Shown: positions 1-4,486 of the stretch, in pieces | Layout: each line of letters starts with the position of its first letter | How positions within the stretch are numbered: position 1 is the first letter of the stretch | Position numbers and translations under genes: made by a program | Assembly: GCA_937902295.1 (NCBI GenBank) | Contig: CALGUM010000011.1 | Location: 1-6,374, forward strand | DNA: 6,374 nucleotides | Origin: an uncultured Candidatus Saccharibacteria bacterium | GTDB lineage: Bacteria; Patescibacteriota; Saccharimonadia; Saccharimonadales; Saccharimonadaceae | Direction: 5' to 3' | The notes under the pieces: generated by a model | Told to the model about the DNA's origin: nothing | The model's database searches: none | Seen by the model: the letters and a program-made list of their open reading frames with translations, nothing else

Positions 1-611
1 CAGCCGTCAAAGATCGCATTATGCAAATTACTGCACAGGCAGAAAATGCACCAAGTAATTACGACCGCGAACAGTACGAAAAACGTGCTGCAGCGCTGAG
101 CGGCAAGGTGGCAGTTATCAAGGTCGGTGGTGCGTCTGAAACCGAAATCGACGAGAAGAAATTCCGAGTCGATGATGCAGTGGCAGCCACCAAGGCGGCA
201 CTTGCAGAAGGAATTGTTGCGGGCGGTGGTGTCACACTCGTGAACCTATCGAATGCTATCAAGGCTGACGGCGCTGACTCACATTCTGCAGGTAAGCTTA
301 TCCTCAAAAACGCGCTTAAACAGCCATTCCTCCAGATTACTGCAAATGCTGGACTCAATAGCGAGGCACTACTTGCGCAGGTTGAGGGTGGCAAGGCTGG
401 ATTTGGTATCGATGTAACTGCGCCAGAAAAAGGTCTCATTGATGTCAAGAAGGCAGGCGTGATTGATCCAGCTCGTGTGACAAAAGAAGCGGTGCAGAAC
501 TCTGTTTCTATTGCGTCAACTGCAGCCACAATGGGTGCGCTTGTAGTAGATATTCCAGAAAAAGAATCCCCAGCTGGTGGTGGCATGCCCGGCGGCATGG
601 GAATGATGTAG
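1..611 (+). CDS. groL: 60 kDa chaperonin GroEL, C-terminal part (5' truncated by window edge)
   Basis: ATP-driven cytosolic folding chaperonin, normally a double heptameric ring working with GroES. The reading frame is open from base 3, giving 202 visible residues; full GroEL is about 540, so roughly the last third is present. The Met at 21 is internal, because in-frame codons before it read AVKDRI, which matches GroEL. The visible part covers the end of the apical/intermediate region (AVKVGG-type stretch seen as AVIKVGGASE) and the returning equatorial domain. It has RVDDAVAATKAA, containing the Asp equivalent to E. coli D398 needed for ATP hydrolysis, then the glycine turn IVAGGGV. GVIDPARVTKEAVQNS and STAATMGALVVD are standard equatorial segments. 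The protein ends with the classic Gly/Met-rich tail PAGGGMPGGMGMM and a TAG stop. Nothing looks degraded. A hairpin terminator starts 14 nt after the stop. Whether groES precedes it lies outside the window. Confidence 0.97.
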   Translation, partial: AVKDRIMQITAQAENAPSNYDREQYEKRAAALSGKVAVIKVGGASETEIDEKKFRVDDAVAATKAALAEGIVAGGGVTLVNLSNAIKADGADSHSAGKLILKNALKQPFLQITANAGLNSEALLAQVEGGKAGFGIDVTAPEKGLIDVKKAGVIDPARVTKEAVQNSVSIASTAATMGALVVDIPEKESPAGGGMPGGMGMM

Positions 612-625
612 CCTCTAGCTACTTG

Positions 626-663
626 AAACTAAAAGAGCCTTCATGTGGAGGTTCTTTTAGTTT
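626..663. terminator. Bidirectional intrinsic terminator between groL and the pilin gene
   Basis: Two 15-nt arms (626-640 and 649-663) pair along their whole length with one G-U wobble, around an 8-nt loop. The centre is GC-richer (AGAGCCT against AGGTTCT). The outer part is AAACTAAAA against TTTTAGTTT, so each strand gets its own U-rich tract after the core hairpin. This is the usual design for a terminator serving convergent genes. On the minus strand it sits directly on the TAA (659-657) that ends the extended pilin frame, not near the earlier TAG at 810. Confidence 0.85.
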
Positions 664-809
664 GTCCAGTTCCAGGTCATACTCCAGTTATCAATCCAGT
701 TTGGTGAAGTGCCTGAAGTTGATACCCCCTGACGTGCAACACTGCCAGCAGCGCCCCAAGTTAGGCCTATGGTGTTGCCGGTTGCCGAGGCGTTGACGGT
801 GGGGATTGT
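657..809 (-). pseudogene. In-frame 50-codon continuation of the pilin after an amber stop
   Basis: Reading on from the TAG at 812-810 in the same minus-strand frame gives 50 sense codons and then TAA at 659-657. The peptide begins TIPTVNASATGNTIGLTWGA and ends WIDNWSMTWNWTN. It is rich in Thr, Ser, Asn, Gly and Trp with a Trp/Asn-rich end. From memory this resembles the globular C-termini of Saccharibacteria type IV pilins, but I cannot search to confirm it. The shared terminator lies exactly at this TAA, which suggests the ancestral gene ended here. The likeliest explanation is a nonsense mutation (or sequencing error) from a one-base neighbour of TAG such as TCG, CAG, AAG or TGG. If the TAG is an error, the true pilin is 173 residues at 657-1178. 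Confidence 0.75.
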
Positions 810-1178
810 CTAGACGCCGTTACTTGTTAAAGCGAAGCCATTGCCGGACTTTGAGTGAACCCCAAATGCGTAGATCGAATCACTCGTGCTCGTAATGTAA
901 TACACATTATTCAAATTCGTATCGTAGGAGCGCTTTGTAAGCTTGAAGTTGATTGAGTTTAAGTCGGCGAGAGTCTGAGGGTATAGATTGGCTGGGTCGT
1001 CGACTCGGTATAGTTCGAGTTTTCTGGCTAAGCTAGAGAGATCTGATTTGACTGTAGTGTCATGTGCACGGTTTTGGATTCCAGTATACGCCACGATAGT
1101 TATGGCAGCCAAGATACCGATTACTACAATGACGATTAAGAGTTCGACAATAGTAAAACCATAAGCTTTTTTAGACAT
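810..1178 (-). CDS. Type IV pilin-like protein, truncated by an in-frame TAG
   Basis: Pilin subunit exported to the cytoplasmic membrane, processed by a prepilin peptidase and assembled into a type IV pilus or pseudopilus. Translated to the first stop it has 122 residues. The N-terminus is a textbook class III signal: a short basic leader MSKKAYG, cleavage expected between Gly7 and Phe8, then FTIVELLIVIVVIGILAAIT. Glu12 becomes the conserved Glu5 of the mature protein, and the hydrophobic helix runs to about residue 31. A YTGIQNRA segment follows, then a soluble alpha/beta region to residue 122. I chose ATG 1178 over the upstream in-frame start at 1292 because that would add 38 residues ahead of the prepilin leader and cross the promoter. 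There is no Shine-Dalgarno; a -10 box lies 6 nt before the ATG. The TAG removes about 50 C-terminal residues (see 657-809), so function is doubtful if translation stops here. Confidence 0.9.
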   Translation of the reverse strand: MSKKAYGFTIVELLIVIVVIGILAAITIVAYTGIQNRAHDTTVKSDLSSLARKLELYRVDDPANLYPQTLADLNSINFKLTKRSYDTNLNNVYYITSTSDSIYAFGVHSKSGNGFALTSNGV

Positions 1179-1184
1179 AGATTT

Positions 1185-1214
1185 AGTATAACGGAGGCCG
1201 GGATGGGAATGCAA
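1185..1214 (-). promoter_or_regulatory. Putative leaderless promoter of the pilin gene
   Basis: On the minus strand, TTGCAT (1214-1209) and TATACT (1190-1185) are separated by 18 bp. They resemble the sigma-70 -35 and -10 boxes. Only 6 nt separate the -10 from the ATG at 1178, so transcription would begin at or next to the start codon. No purine-rich ribosome binding site is seen, consistent with a leaderless mRNA. This is inferred from spacing and base matches alone. Confidence 0.55.
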
Positions 1215-1254
1215 GGTGAGTCGTTGATGTAGTGGCGTAAGTGTGGCGTGGTTT

Positions 1255-1263
1255 TGGTATGAT
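1255..1263 (+). promoter_or_regulatory. Extended -10 promoter of the glycosyltransferase gene, leaderless
   Basis: TGGTATGAT is an extended -10 element: the TG dinucleotide, one base, then TATGAT, which matches TATAAT at 5 of 6 positions. It ends 6 nt before the ATG at 1270. I see no convincing -35 box at normal spacing, which is tolerated with an extended -10. No Shine-Dalgarno is present. The layout mirrors the divergent pilin promoter. Confidence 0.6.
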
Positions 1264-1269
1264 ACATAC

Positions 1270-2241
1270 ATGAACACAATACTTATTGGCATTGCTTCGT
1301 ACCGTGACGATGAACTGCCTAAAACAATTGCGAGCCTGCTTGGGTCTGCCGCACATCCTGAACGGCTGCGTTTTGCGATAGCGCATCAGTATGGACCGGA
1401 GACGAAAGAATTACTTGTGCCATATGAGCATGACAGGCGCTTTCGCGTGTATGCGACGTCGTGGCGCGATGCTCGTGGTGTCGGGGCAGCACGGCGACGA
1501 TGCCATGAGATGTATGAGGGTGAAGATTTTTATTTACAGATCGATTCTCACATGCGTGCACAGCCCAACTGGGACCAGCGCCTTGAGACAGAGTGGGCGG
1601 CGCTAAATGACCCTATGGCTGTGATATCATCGTACCCGCCAGCCTATCGGTATAACGAACGTAATCAAGAAGTGTTGATCGACTCTCGCCCCAATCGACT
1701 GATAGTACATCAGATCCATGCTGGGTTTATTCCGATATTTTTTGGTAAGGAGTTGCCTGCTGTGGTATCGCCGCGCGGCGCATTTGTGGCGGGAGGGTTG
1801 CAATTTAGCGCGGGACGGATATGTCGCGAGGTATTGTATGAGCCAGATATTTGTTTTATTGGCGAAGAGTTCGTGTCCTCTATGCGACTATTTGCCGCGG
1901 GATACCGCGTGTACAGTGCGCGCGACCAAGTACTTTCTCATCTGTACCTTCGAACAGAACACCAGAAAAACGCACATCATTTCTGGAAGGATTTCCAGCA
2001 GGATGCCGAACTTGCTGCTGTGTATACAGAATTTAGTCAAAAAAGTTACGAGGTCGTACGGCAGTATTTTGCTGGTGAGATGACTGTTTCCAAAGAACAG
2101 ATTCGTGCATTTGAGAACTTTGCAGGTGTCGATATAGCTCGAAGCAAGGTTCATCCTGCAACTTATGGTATGCCGACACTGCCAATGGCTCAAGATGACA
2201 ATTGGCGAAACTACGCAGTCGATCCTATAGAGCAAAAATAA
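1270..2241 (+). CDS. GlcNAc-type glycosyltransferase (Pfam Glycosyltransferase GlcNAc-like family)
   Basis: Predicted 323-residue cytoplasmic, GT-A-fold glycosyltransferase of the family that includes the Dictyostelium Skp1 GlcNAc-transferase; bacterial members are mostly uncharacterised. Visible family marks in order are: the N-terminal strand ILIGIASYRDDELPKTI (about residues 4-20), HPERLRFAIAHQ (about 29-40), and RGVGAARRRC before the metal/donor site. That site reads YLQIDSHMR, where Asp-Ser-His replaces a plain DxD, and is followed by NWDQRL. Next come SSYPPAY, a GG-containing acceptor region (FVAGGLQFSAG), and EPDICFIGEEFVSSMRLFAAGY with the conserved acidic GEE. The later LSHLYLR and HHFWKDF are also typical. 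No signal peptide or membrane segment is seen. ATG 1270 is preferred to the upstream in-frame GTG 1243 because the extended -10 lies between them and homology begins at MNTILIGIASYRD. Donor and acceptor are unknown; the divergent pilin gene makes surface-protein glycosylation a possibility only. Confidence 0.85.
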   Translation: MNTILIGIASYRDDELPKTIASLLGSAAHPERLRFAIAHQYGPETKELLVPYEHDRRFRVYATSWRDARGVGAARRRCHEMYEGEDFYLQIDSHMRAQPNWDQRLETEWAALNDPMAVISSYPPAYRYNERNQEVLIDSRPNRLIVHQIHAGFIPIFFGKELPAVVSPRGAFVAGGLQFSAGRICREVLYEPDICFIGEEFVSSMRLFAAGYRVYSARDQVLSHLYLRTEHQKNAHHFWKDFQQDAELAAVYTEFSQKSYEVVRQYFAGEMTVSKEQIRAFENFAGVDIARSKVHPATYGMPTLPMAQDDNWRNYAVDPIEQK

Positions 2242-2244
2242 AAA

Positions 2245-2278
2245 TACACACTTCTACGAGAGGGGATAGAAGTGTGTA
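2245..2278 (-). terminator. Intrinsic terminator of the 2302-2778 gene, between convergent genes
   Basis: A perfect 12-bp stem (2245-2256 with 2267-2278) closes a 10-nt loop. Reading the minus strand, the stem is followed at once by TTTTTATTTTTG, a good U tract, so it terminates the minus-strand gene ending at 2302. On the plus strand the following bases (AGATTGCT) are not U-rich. The hairpin starts only 3 nt after the glycosyltransferase stop, so it may also protect or end that mRNA. Confidence 0.85.
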
Positions 2279-2301
2279 AGATTGCTACTCACTGCGACAT
2301 A

Positions 2302-2778
2302 CTATGCGGTAGGCTGTGGTAATTGGCCTTCTGCAGCTTTGTCTTTGTTTGAAAGGTAGTCGATTTCCTTGATGATATCAAGTAATGCAAGTGCGCGTCG
2401 TGCGTCGTCTGTGATAAGTTTTGCTACTTCGTGTGCTGGTGGCACAAGTTCGCGGTCATCGGTGCAACGAATAAGTAGTAGATAGGTATCAAATTTTTCA
2501 TCCGGTGGCAAATCAAGCTTGTCGATCAATGGACGAAGCTCATTGACTGCTTCCATTTTGACGCCTTCGAGATTGTCACGCGACGGAACAGGGTTTGAGA
2601 CTGGGAGCGGATCGATTGAAATTGGCTCTGGTGCGAGAGTTTGTGGCTCTGGTGCAGCTGAAGTCTCTTCGTACTCAGGCTCGGAGTGTGCTGGCGTCGC
2701 ATTCACACCAGCGAGAACCTTGGCTAACTCTTGGTCGTCACTAATGTTGGTCGTCGTATTGTCTGGTTGAATATTCAT
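2302..2778 (-). CDS. Conserved hypothetical protein, acidic disordered N-terminus and helical C-terminal domain
   Basis: A 158-residue protein of unknown function. Residues 1-70 are low-complexity and rich in Pro, Glu, Ser and Thr (for example PEYEETSAAPEPQTLAPEP), so probably disordered. Residues 70-145 look like an all-helical domain with the runs KMEAVNELRPLIDKLDLPPDEKFDTYLLL split around a Pro-Pro turn, then PAHEVAKLI and ARRALALLDIIKEIDYLS. The tail is again Pro/Gln-rich. No signal peptide or membrane helix is seen, so it is likely cytoplasmic. I recall similar small proteins in Saccharibacteria genomes, but assign no function. ATG 2778 is chosen because GAGGTG sits just upstream; the longer frame would start at a TTG (2796) lying in the leader. 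It is divergent from the PGI/PMI gene and convergent with the glycosyltransferase, so it is probably monocistronic. Confidence 0.85.
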   Translation of the reverse strand: MNIQPDNTTTNISDDQELAKVLAGVNATPAHSEPEYEETSAAPEPQTLAPEPISIDPLPVSNPVPSRDNLEGVKMEAVNELRPLIDKLDLPPDEKFDTYLLLIRCTDDRELVPPAHEVAKLITDDARRALALLDIIKEIDYLSNKDKAAEGQLPQPTA

Positions 2779-2781
2779 GCC

Positions 2782-2788
2782 CACCTCT
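2782..2788 (-). promoter_or_regulatory. Shine-Dalgarno that fixes the start at 2778
   Basis: AGAGGTG on the minus strand (2788-2782) complements the 16S anti-SD, with 3 nt before the ATG at 2778. It lies inside the longer open frame that would begin at TTG 2796, so it argues against that start. A possible weak -10 (TGTAAT, 2801-2796) lies just upstream, without a clear -35. Confidence 0.75.
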
Positions 2789-2805
2789 AAATTCAATTAC
2801 ATTCT

Positions 2806-2834
2806 TTTACATAGTACTGTATCATGGATATATA
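2806..2834 (+). promoter_or_regulatory. Putative sigma-70 promoter of the PGI/PMI gene
   Basis: TTTACA (2806-2811, 5 of 6 against TTGACA) is followed after 17 bp by TATATA (2829-2834). Transcription would start near 2841, leaving a leader of about 30 nt with a strong Shine-Dalgarno. Several overlapping TA-rich hexamers here make the exact -10 uncertain. The element is back-to-back with the possible minus-strand promoter for the 2778 gene. Confidence 0.45.
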
Positions 2835-2858
2835 TGCATAAGCAATATCTTTATAACC

Positions 2859-2865
2859 GGAGGAG
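2859..2865 (+). promoter_or_regulatory. Strong Shine-Dalgarno of the PGI/PMI gene
   Basis: GGAGGAG, followed by a 5-nt spacer and ATG 2871. This supports that start and contrasts with the SD-less starts of the pilin and glycosyltransferase genes. Confidence 0.85.
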
Positions 2866-2870
2866 TACTA

Positions 2871-3914
2871 ATGTTAGATGACATGAAATTATACGCGCAA
2901 AAAGATCCTTCGGATGCCCTCGGTGTTGCCGCTGCGCAGTGGGAACAGACACAGTACGATGCTCGTATCGACCATCCAGGCCACGATGGTCGCACACTTA
3001 CACGGATTGTAGTCGCGGGAATGGGCGGTTCTGCGCTCGCAGCCTTGCTTGCGAAAAGTTGGTTAGAGCGAGAATTGCCAGTACAAATCGAGGTGGTTCG
3101 CACCTACGAGTTGCCGCAGTATGTCGACGCGCAGACTTTGGTAATATGCAGCAGTTATTCTGGCAACACCGAAGAAATACTCACGGCCTATAAAGATGCC
3201 AGCGCACGAGGCGCGCAAATCGCAATCATTGCCGCTGGCGGAGCATTGATGGATATAGCCAAGGCCCAGCACATAGCCGCGGTTACTCTTCCGAGCGGTG
3301 TCCAGCCTCGTATGGCGATGCTATACAATTTGCGCGCGTTAATCAAAATATTCGTGCATTTTGGACAAGTAGACGACACGTACTATCAGCAGATAGCACA
3401 GTACGATACATGGCTCCAGCAAGAGTCAGCGGCATGGGTAAGCGATATCACAACGGATAAAAATATCGCTAAACAACTAGCGCTGTTTAGTGTCGGCAAA
3501 ACACCAGTGTTTTATGCGGGTCACCTGATGTCTCCAGTGGCGTACAAGTGGAAAATCAGTTGGAACGAAAACGCCAAAAACGTCGCATTTTACAATGAAC
3601 TACCTGAGTTTAATCACAATGAATTTATGGGATGGGCAAGTCATCCAGTAGAAAAGCCGTATGCCGTGGTGGATCTCGTGAGTGAGTTTGAGCATGAGCG
3701 TATTCAAAAGCGATTTGAAGTGAGCGATAGATTACTAAGTGGGCGCCGTCCAAAAGCGCATATCGTACGACTGCAGGGTGACACACCACTTGCGCAGATG
3801 CTGTGGGGGTGTATTTTGGCGGATTTTGTGAGTATTTATGTGGCTGTGCTCAACGGGGTCGATCCAACTCCGGTGAAGCTGATCGAAAAATTTAAACTCG
3901 AAATGGCACAATAG
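2871..3914 (+). CDS. Bifunctional phosphoglucose/phosphomannose isomerase (SIS family)
   Basis: Predicted to interconvert glucose-6-phosphate or mannose-6-phosphate with fructose-6-phosphate in the cytosol, linking glycolysis to nucleotide-sugar supply. The protein has 347 residues, near the usual length for this family of archaeal and bacterial PGI/PMI enzymes. It has two SIS domains. In the first, VVAGMGGSALA (about 47-57) and the phosphate-binding SSYSGNTEE (94-102) are clear, followed by PSGVQPRMAM (141-150) with the family Arg. The second has FYAGHLMSPVAYKWK, then WNENAKN (231-237) and ELPEFNHNEFMGW (243-255). Glu233 and His249 are 16 residues apart, the spacing I recall for the catalytic Glu/His pair of the Pyrobaculum enzyme. 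The C-terminal helix DPTPVKLIEKFK, expected to close the site, is intact. It starts at ATG 2871 behind a strong SD and is followed 9 nt after its stop by a terminator hairpin, so it is probably monocistronic. A GlmS- or KpsF-type SIS protein is unlikely given the ELPE-HNE motif. Confidence 0.93.
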   Translation: MLDDMKLYAQKDPSDALGVAAAQWEQTQYDARIDHPGHDGRTLTRIVVAGMGGSALAALLAKSWLERELPVQIEVVRTYELPQYVDAQTLVICSSYSGNTEEILTAYKDASARGAQIAIIAAGGALMDIAKAQHIAAVTLPSGVQPRMAMLYNLRALIKIFVHFGQVDDTYYQQIAQYDTWLQQESAAWVSDITTDKNIAKQLALFSVGKTPVFYAGHLMSPVAYKWKISWNENAKNVAFYNELPEFNHNEFMGWASHPVEKPYAVVDLVSEFEHERIQKRFEVSDRLLSGRRPKAHIVRLQGDTPLAQMLWGCILADFVSIYVAVLNGVDPTPVKLIEKFKLEMAQ

Positions 3915-3923
3915 GTATAAAAG

Positions 3924-3966
3924 TGAAGCCCGCCCCTCCAGGAGCATCCCCGAGGGGCGGGCTTCA
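3924..3966. terminator. GC-rich bidirectional terminator between PGI/PMI and the 3972-4415 gene
   Basis: A perfect 15-bp stem (3924-3938 with 3952-3966; core GCCCGCCCCTC) closes a 13-nt loop. The plus-strand continuation (ACTGTTTATG) is only mildly U-rich. The minus-strand continuation (CTTTTATACC) has a better U run. It lies 9 nt after the PGI/PMI stop and 5 nt beyond the minus-strand gene's TAA at 3974-3972, so it probably serves both. Confidence 0.85.
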
Positions 3967-3971
3967 ACTGT

Positions 3972-4415
3972 TTATGGGCGGGCGAAAACCCTGTTGCAGA
4001 GCTCTAGAATTTCCCGGGGGACAGTGATGAAGCCAGGCTCGAACGTGACGTCGATGTCGGACTCATGACTGAGAATCACTTTTCGCCCGAGCTGTACGAT
4101 AACACGACGCGCGACGCCGATGAGGCGATCACCGAGCATCTCGACACGGGTGAAGTCGAACATGATGGCGACATTATCATTCGTCCAGCATACCGAGAAC
4201 TTTTGGAAATCCTGCACCTCGTGGACCATGTTGCGTGAACGGTGAACGGTCGCTTGATTAAGCGAGTCGGTGGTCGAGACCACTCCGATCACTGGAATCC
4301 GGTCGTCGTTGAGGCGAAGGCGGGATCCGCTGTTGTATCGAGGTGGCCACGCTTGGGGTGTACAGAATGTATTGATTGCATCCAACACGTCTCTGATCTC
4401 GAGCGATGATGTCAT
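3972..4415 (-). CDS. Hypothetical protein of unknown family (147 aa)
   Basis: I do not recognise this protein. It begins MTSSLEIRDVLDAINTF (helical), then becomes mostly beta-like: RLRLNDDRIPVIGVVSTTD, KFSVCWTNDNVAIMFDFTRVEML, GVARRVIVQLGRKVILSHE, DIDVTFEPGFITV, with a closing helix PREILELCNRVFARP. No signal peptide, membrane helix, zinc cluster or nucleotide-binding motif is visible; two of its three cysteines (about residues 18 and 76) are far apart. It is very probably a real gene: ATG 4415 has AAGGAG with a 5-nt spacer, a near-consensus promoter lies upstream, and a terminator follows the stop. Hand counting gives about 55% GC over 4021-4380, somewhat above the PGI/PMI gene, which could hint at transfer but is weak evidence. 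It lies 67 bp downstream of the ABC permease on the same strand, so readthrough could also express it. Confidence 0.8.
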   Translation of the reverse strand: MTSSLEIRDVLDAINTFCTPQAWPPRYNSGSRLRLNDDRIPVIGVVSTTDSLNQATVHRSRNMVHEVQDFQKFSVCWTNDNVAIMFDFTRVEMLGDRLIGVARRVIVQLGRKVILSHESDIDVTFEPGFITVPREILELCNRVFARP

Positions 4416-4420
4416 GACTA

Positions 4421-4426
4421 CTCCTT
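4421..4426 (-). promoter_or_regulatory. Shine-Dalgarno of the hypothetical gene 3972-4415
   Basis: AAGGAG on the minus strand (4426-4421), 5 nt before ATG 4415. It supports both the start choice and the reality of this otherwise unrecognised gene. Confidence 0.8.
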
Positions 4427-4451
4427 AAGAAGTATAGGTATCTTCCGGGAC

Positions 4452-4470
4452 TATATGATTATATCATATA
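4452..4470. repeat. AT-rich palindrome overlapping the promoter; candidate operator
   Basis: TATATGAT (4452-4459), a 3-nt centre TAT, and ATCATATA (4463-4470) form a perfect 8-bp inverted repeat. It overlaps the -10 box (4463-4458) of the 3972-4415 promoter, where a dimeric repressor would block RNA polymerase. It is AT-only apart from one G/C pair, so chance similarity or simple promoter AT-richness remains possible. It has no U tract and a weak stem, so it is not a convincing terminator for the permease gene. Confidence 0.4.
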
Positions 4471-4486
4471 TACGAGTATATATCAA
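4458..4486 (-). promoter_or_regulatory. Near-consensus sigma-70 promoter for the 3972-4415 gene
   Basis: On the minus strand TTGATA (4486-4481) is followed by 17 bp and a perfect TATAAT (4463-4458). It is the best promoter match in the window. Transcription would start near 4451, giving a leader of about 36 nt that includes the AAGGAG site. The -35 box overlaps the TGA stop codon (4485-4483) of the upstream permease gene. Confidence 0.7.

Noticed and set aside
59..598. Long open frame antisense to groL (179 codons)
   Set aside because: It is the shadow of the conserved GroEL frame: low-complexity Ser/Ala/Pro composition, no start signals, no recognisable domain.
810..812. Reassignment of UAG to an amino acid (alternative code or pyrrolysine)
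   Set aside because: TAG ends groL, PGI/PMI and the 2302 gene at their natural lengths, and no suppressor or pyrrolysine gene is visible in the window.
1243..1269. Upstream GTG start adding 9 residues to the glycosyltransferase
   Set aside because: The extended -10 element lies inside this stretch, and the family's N-terminus begins at the ATG at 1270.
1179..1292. N-terminal extension of the pilin from the upstream in-frame start
   Set aside because: It would bury the prepilin leader 38 residues inside the protein and cross the promoter region.
1183..2235. Other open frames overlapping the glycosyltransferase on both strands
   Set aside because: All overlap a well-supported gene, lack ribosome binding sites and show Cys/Arg-rich composition typical of off-frame translation.
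2779..2796. TTG start for the conserved hypothetical gene
   Set aside because: The GAGGTG Shine-Dalgarno lies within these bases and points to ATG 2778.
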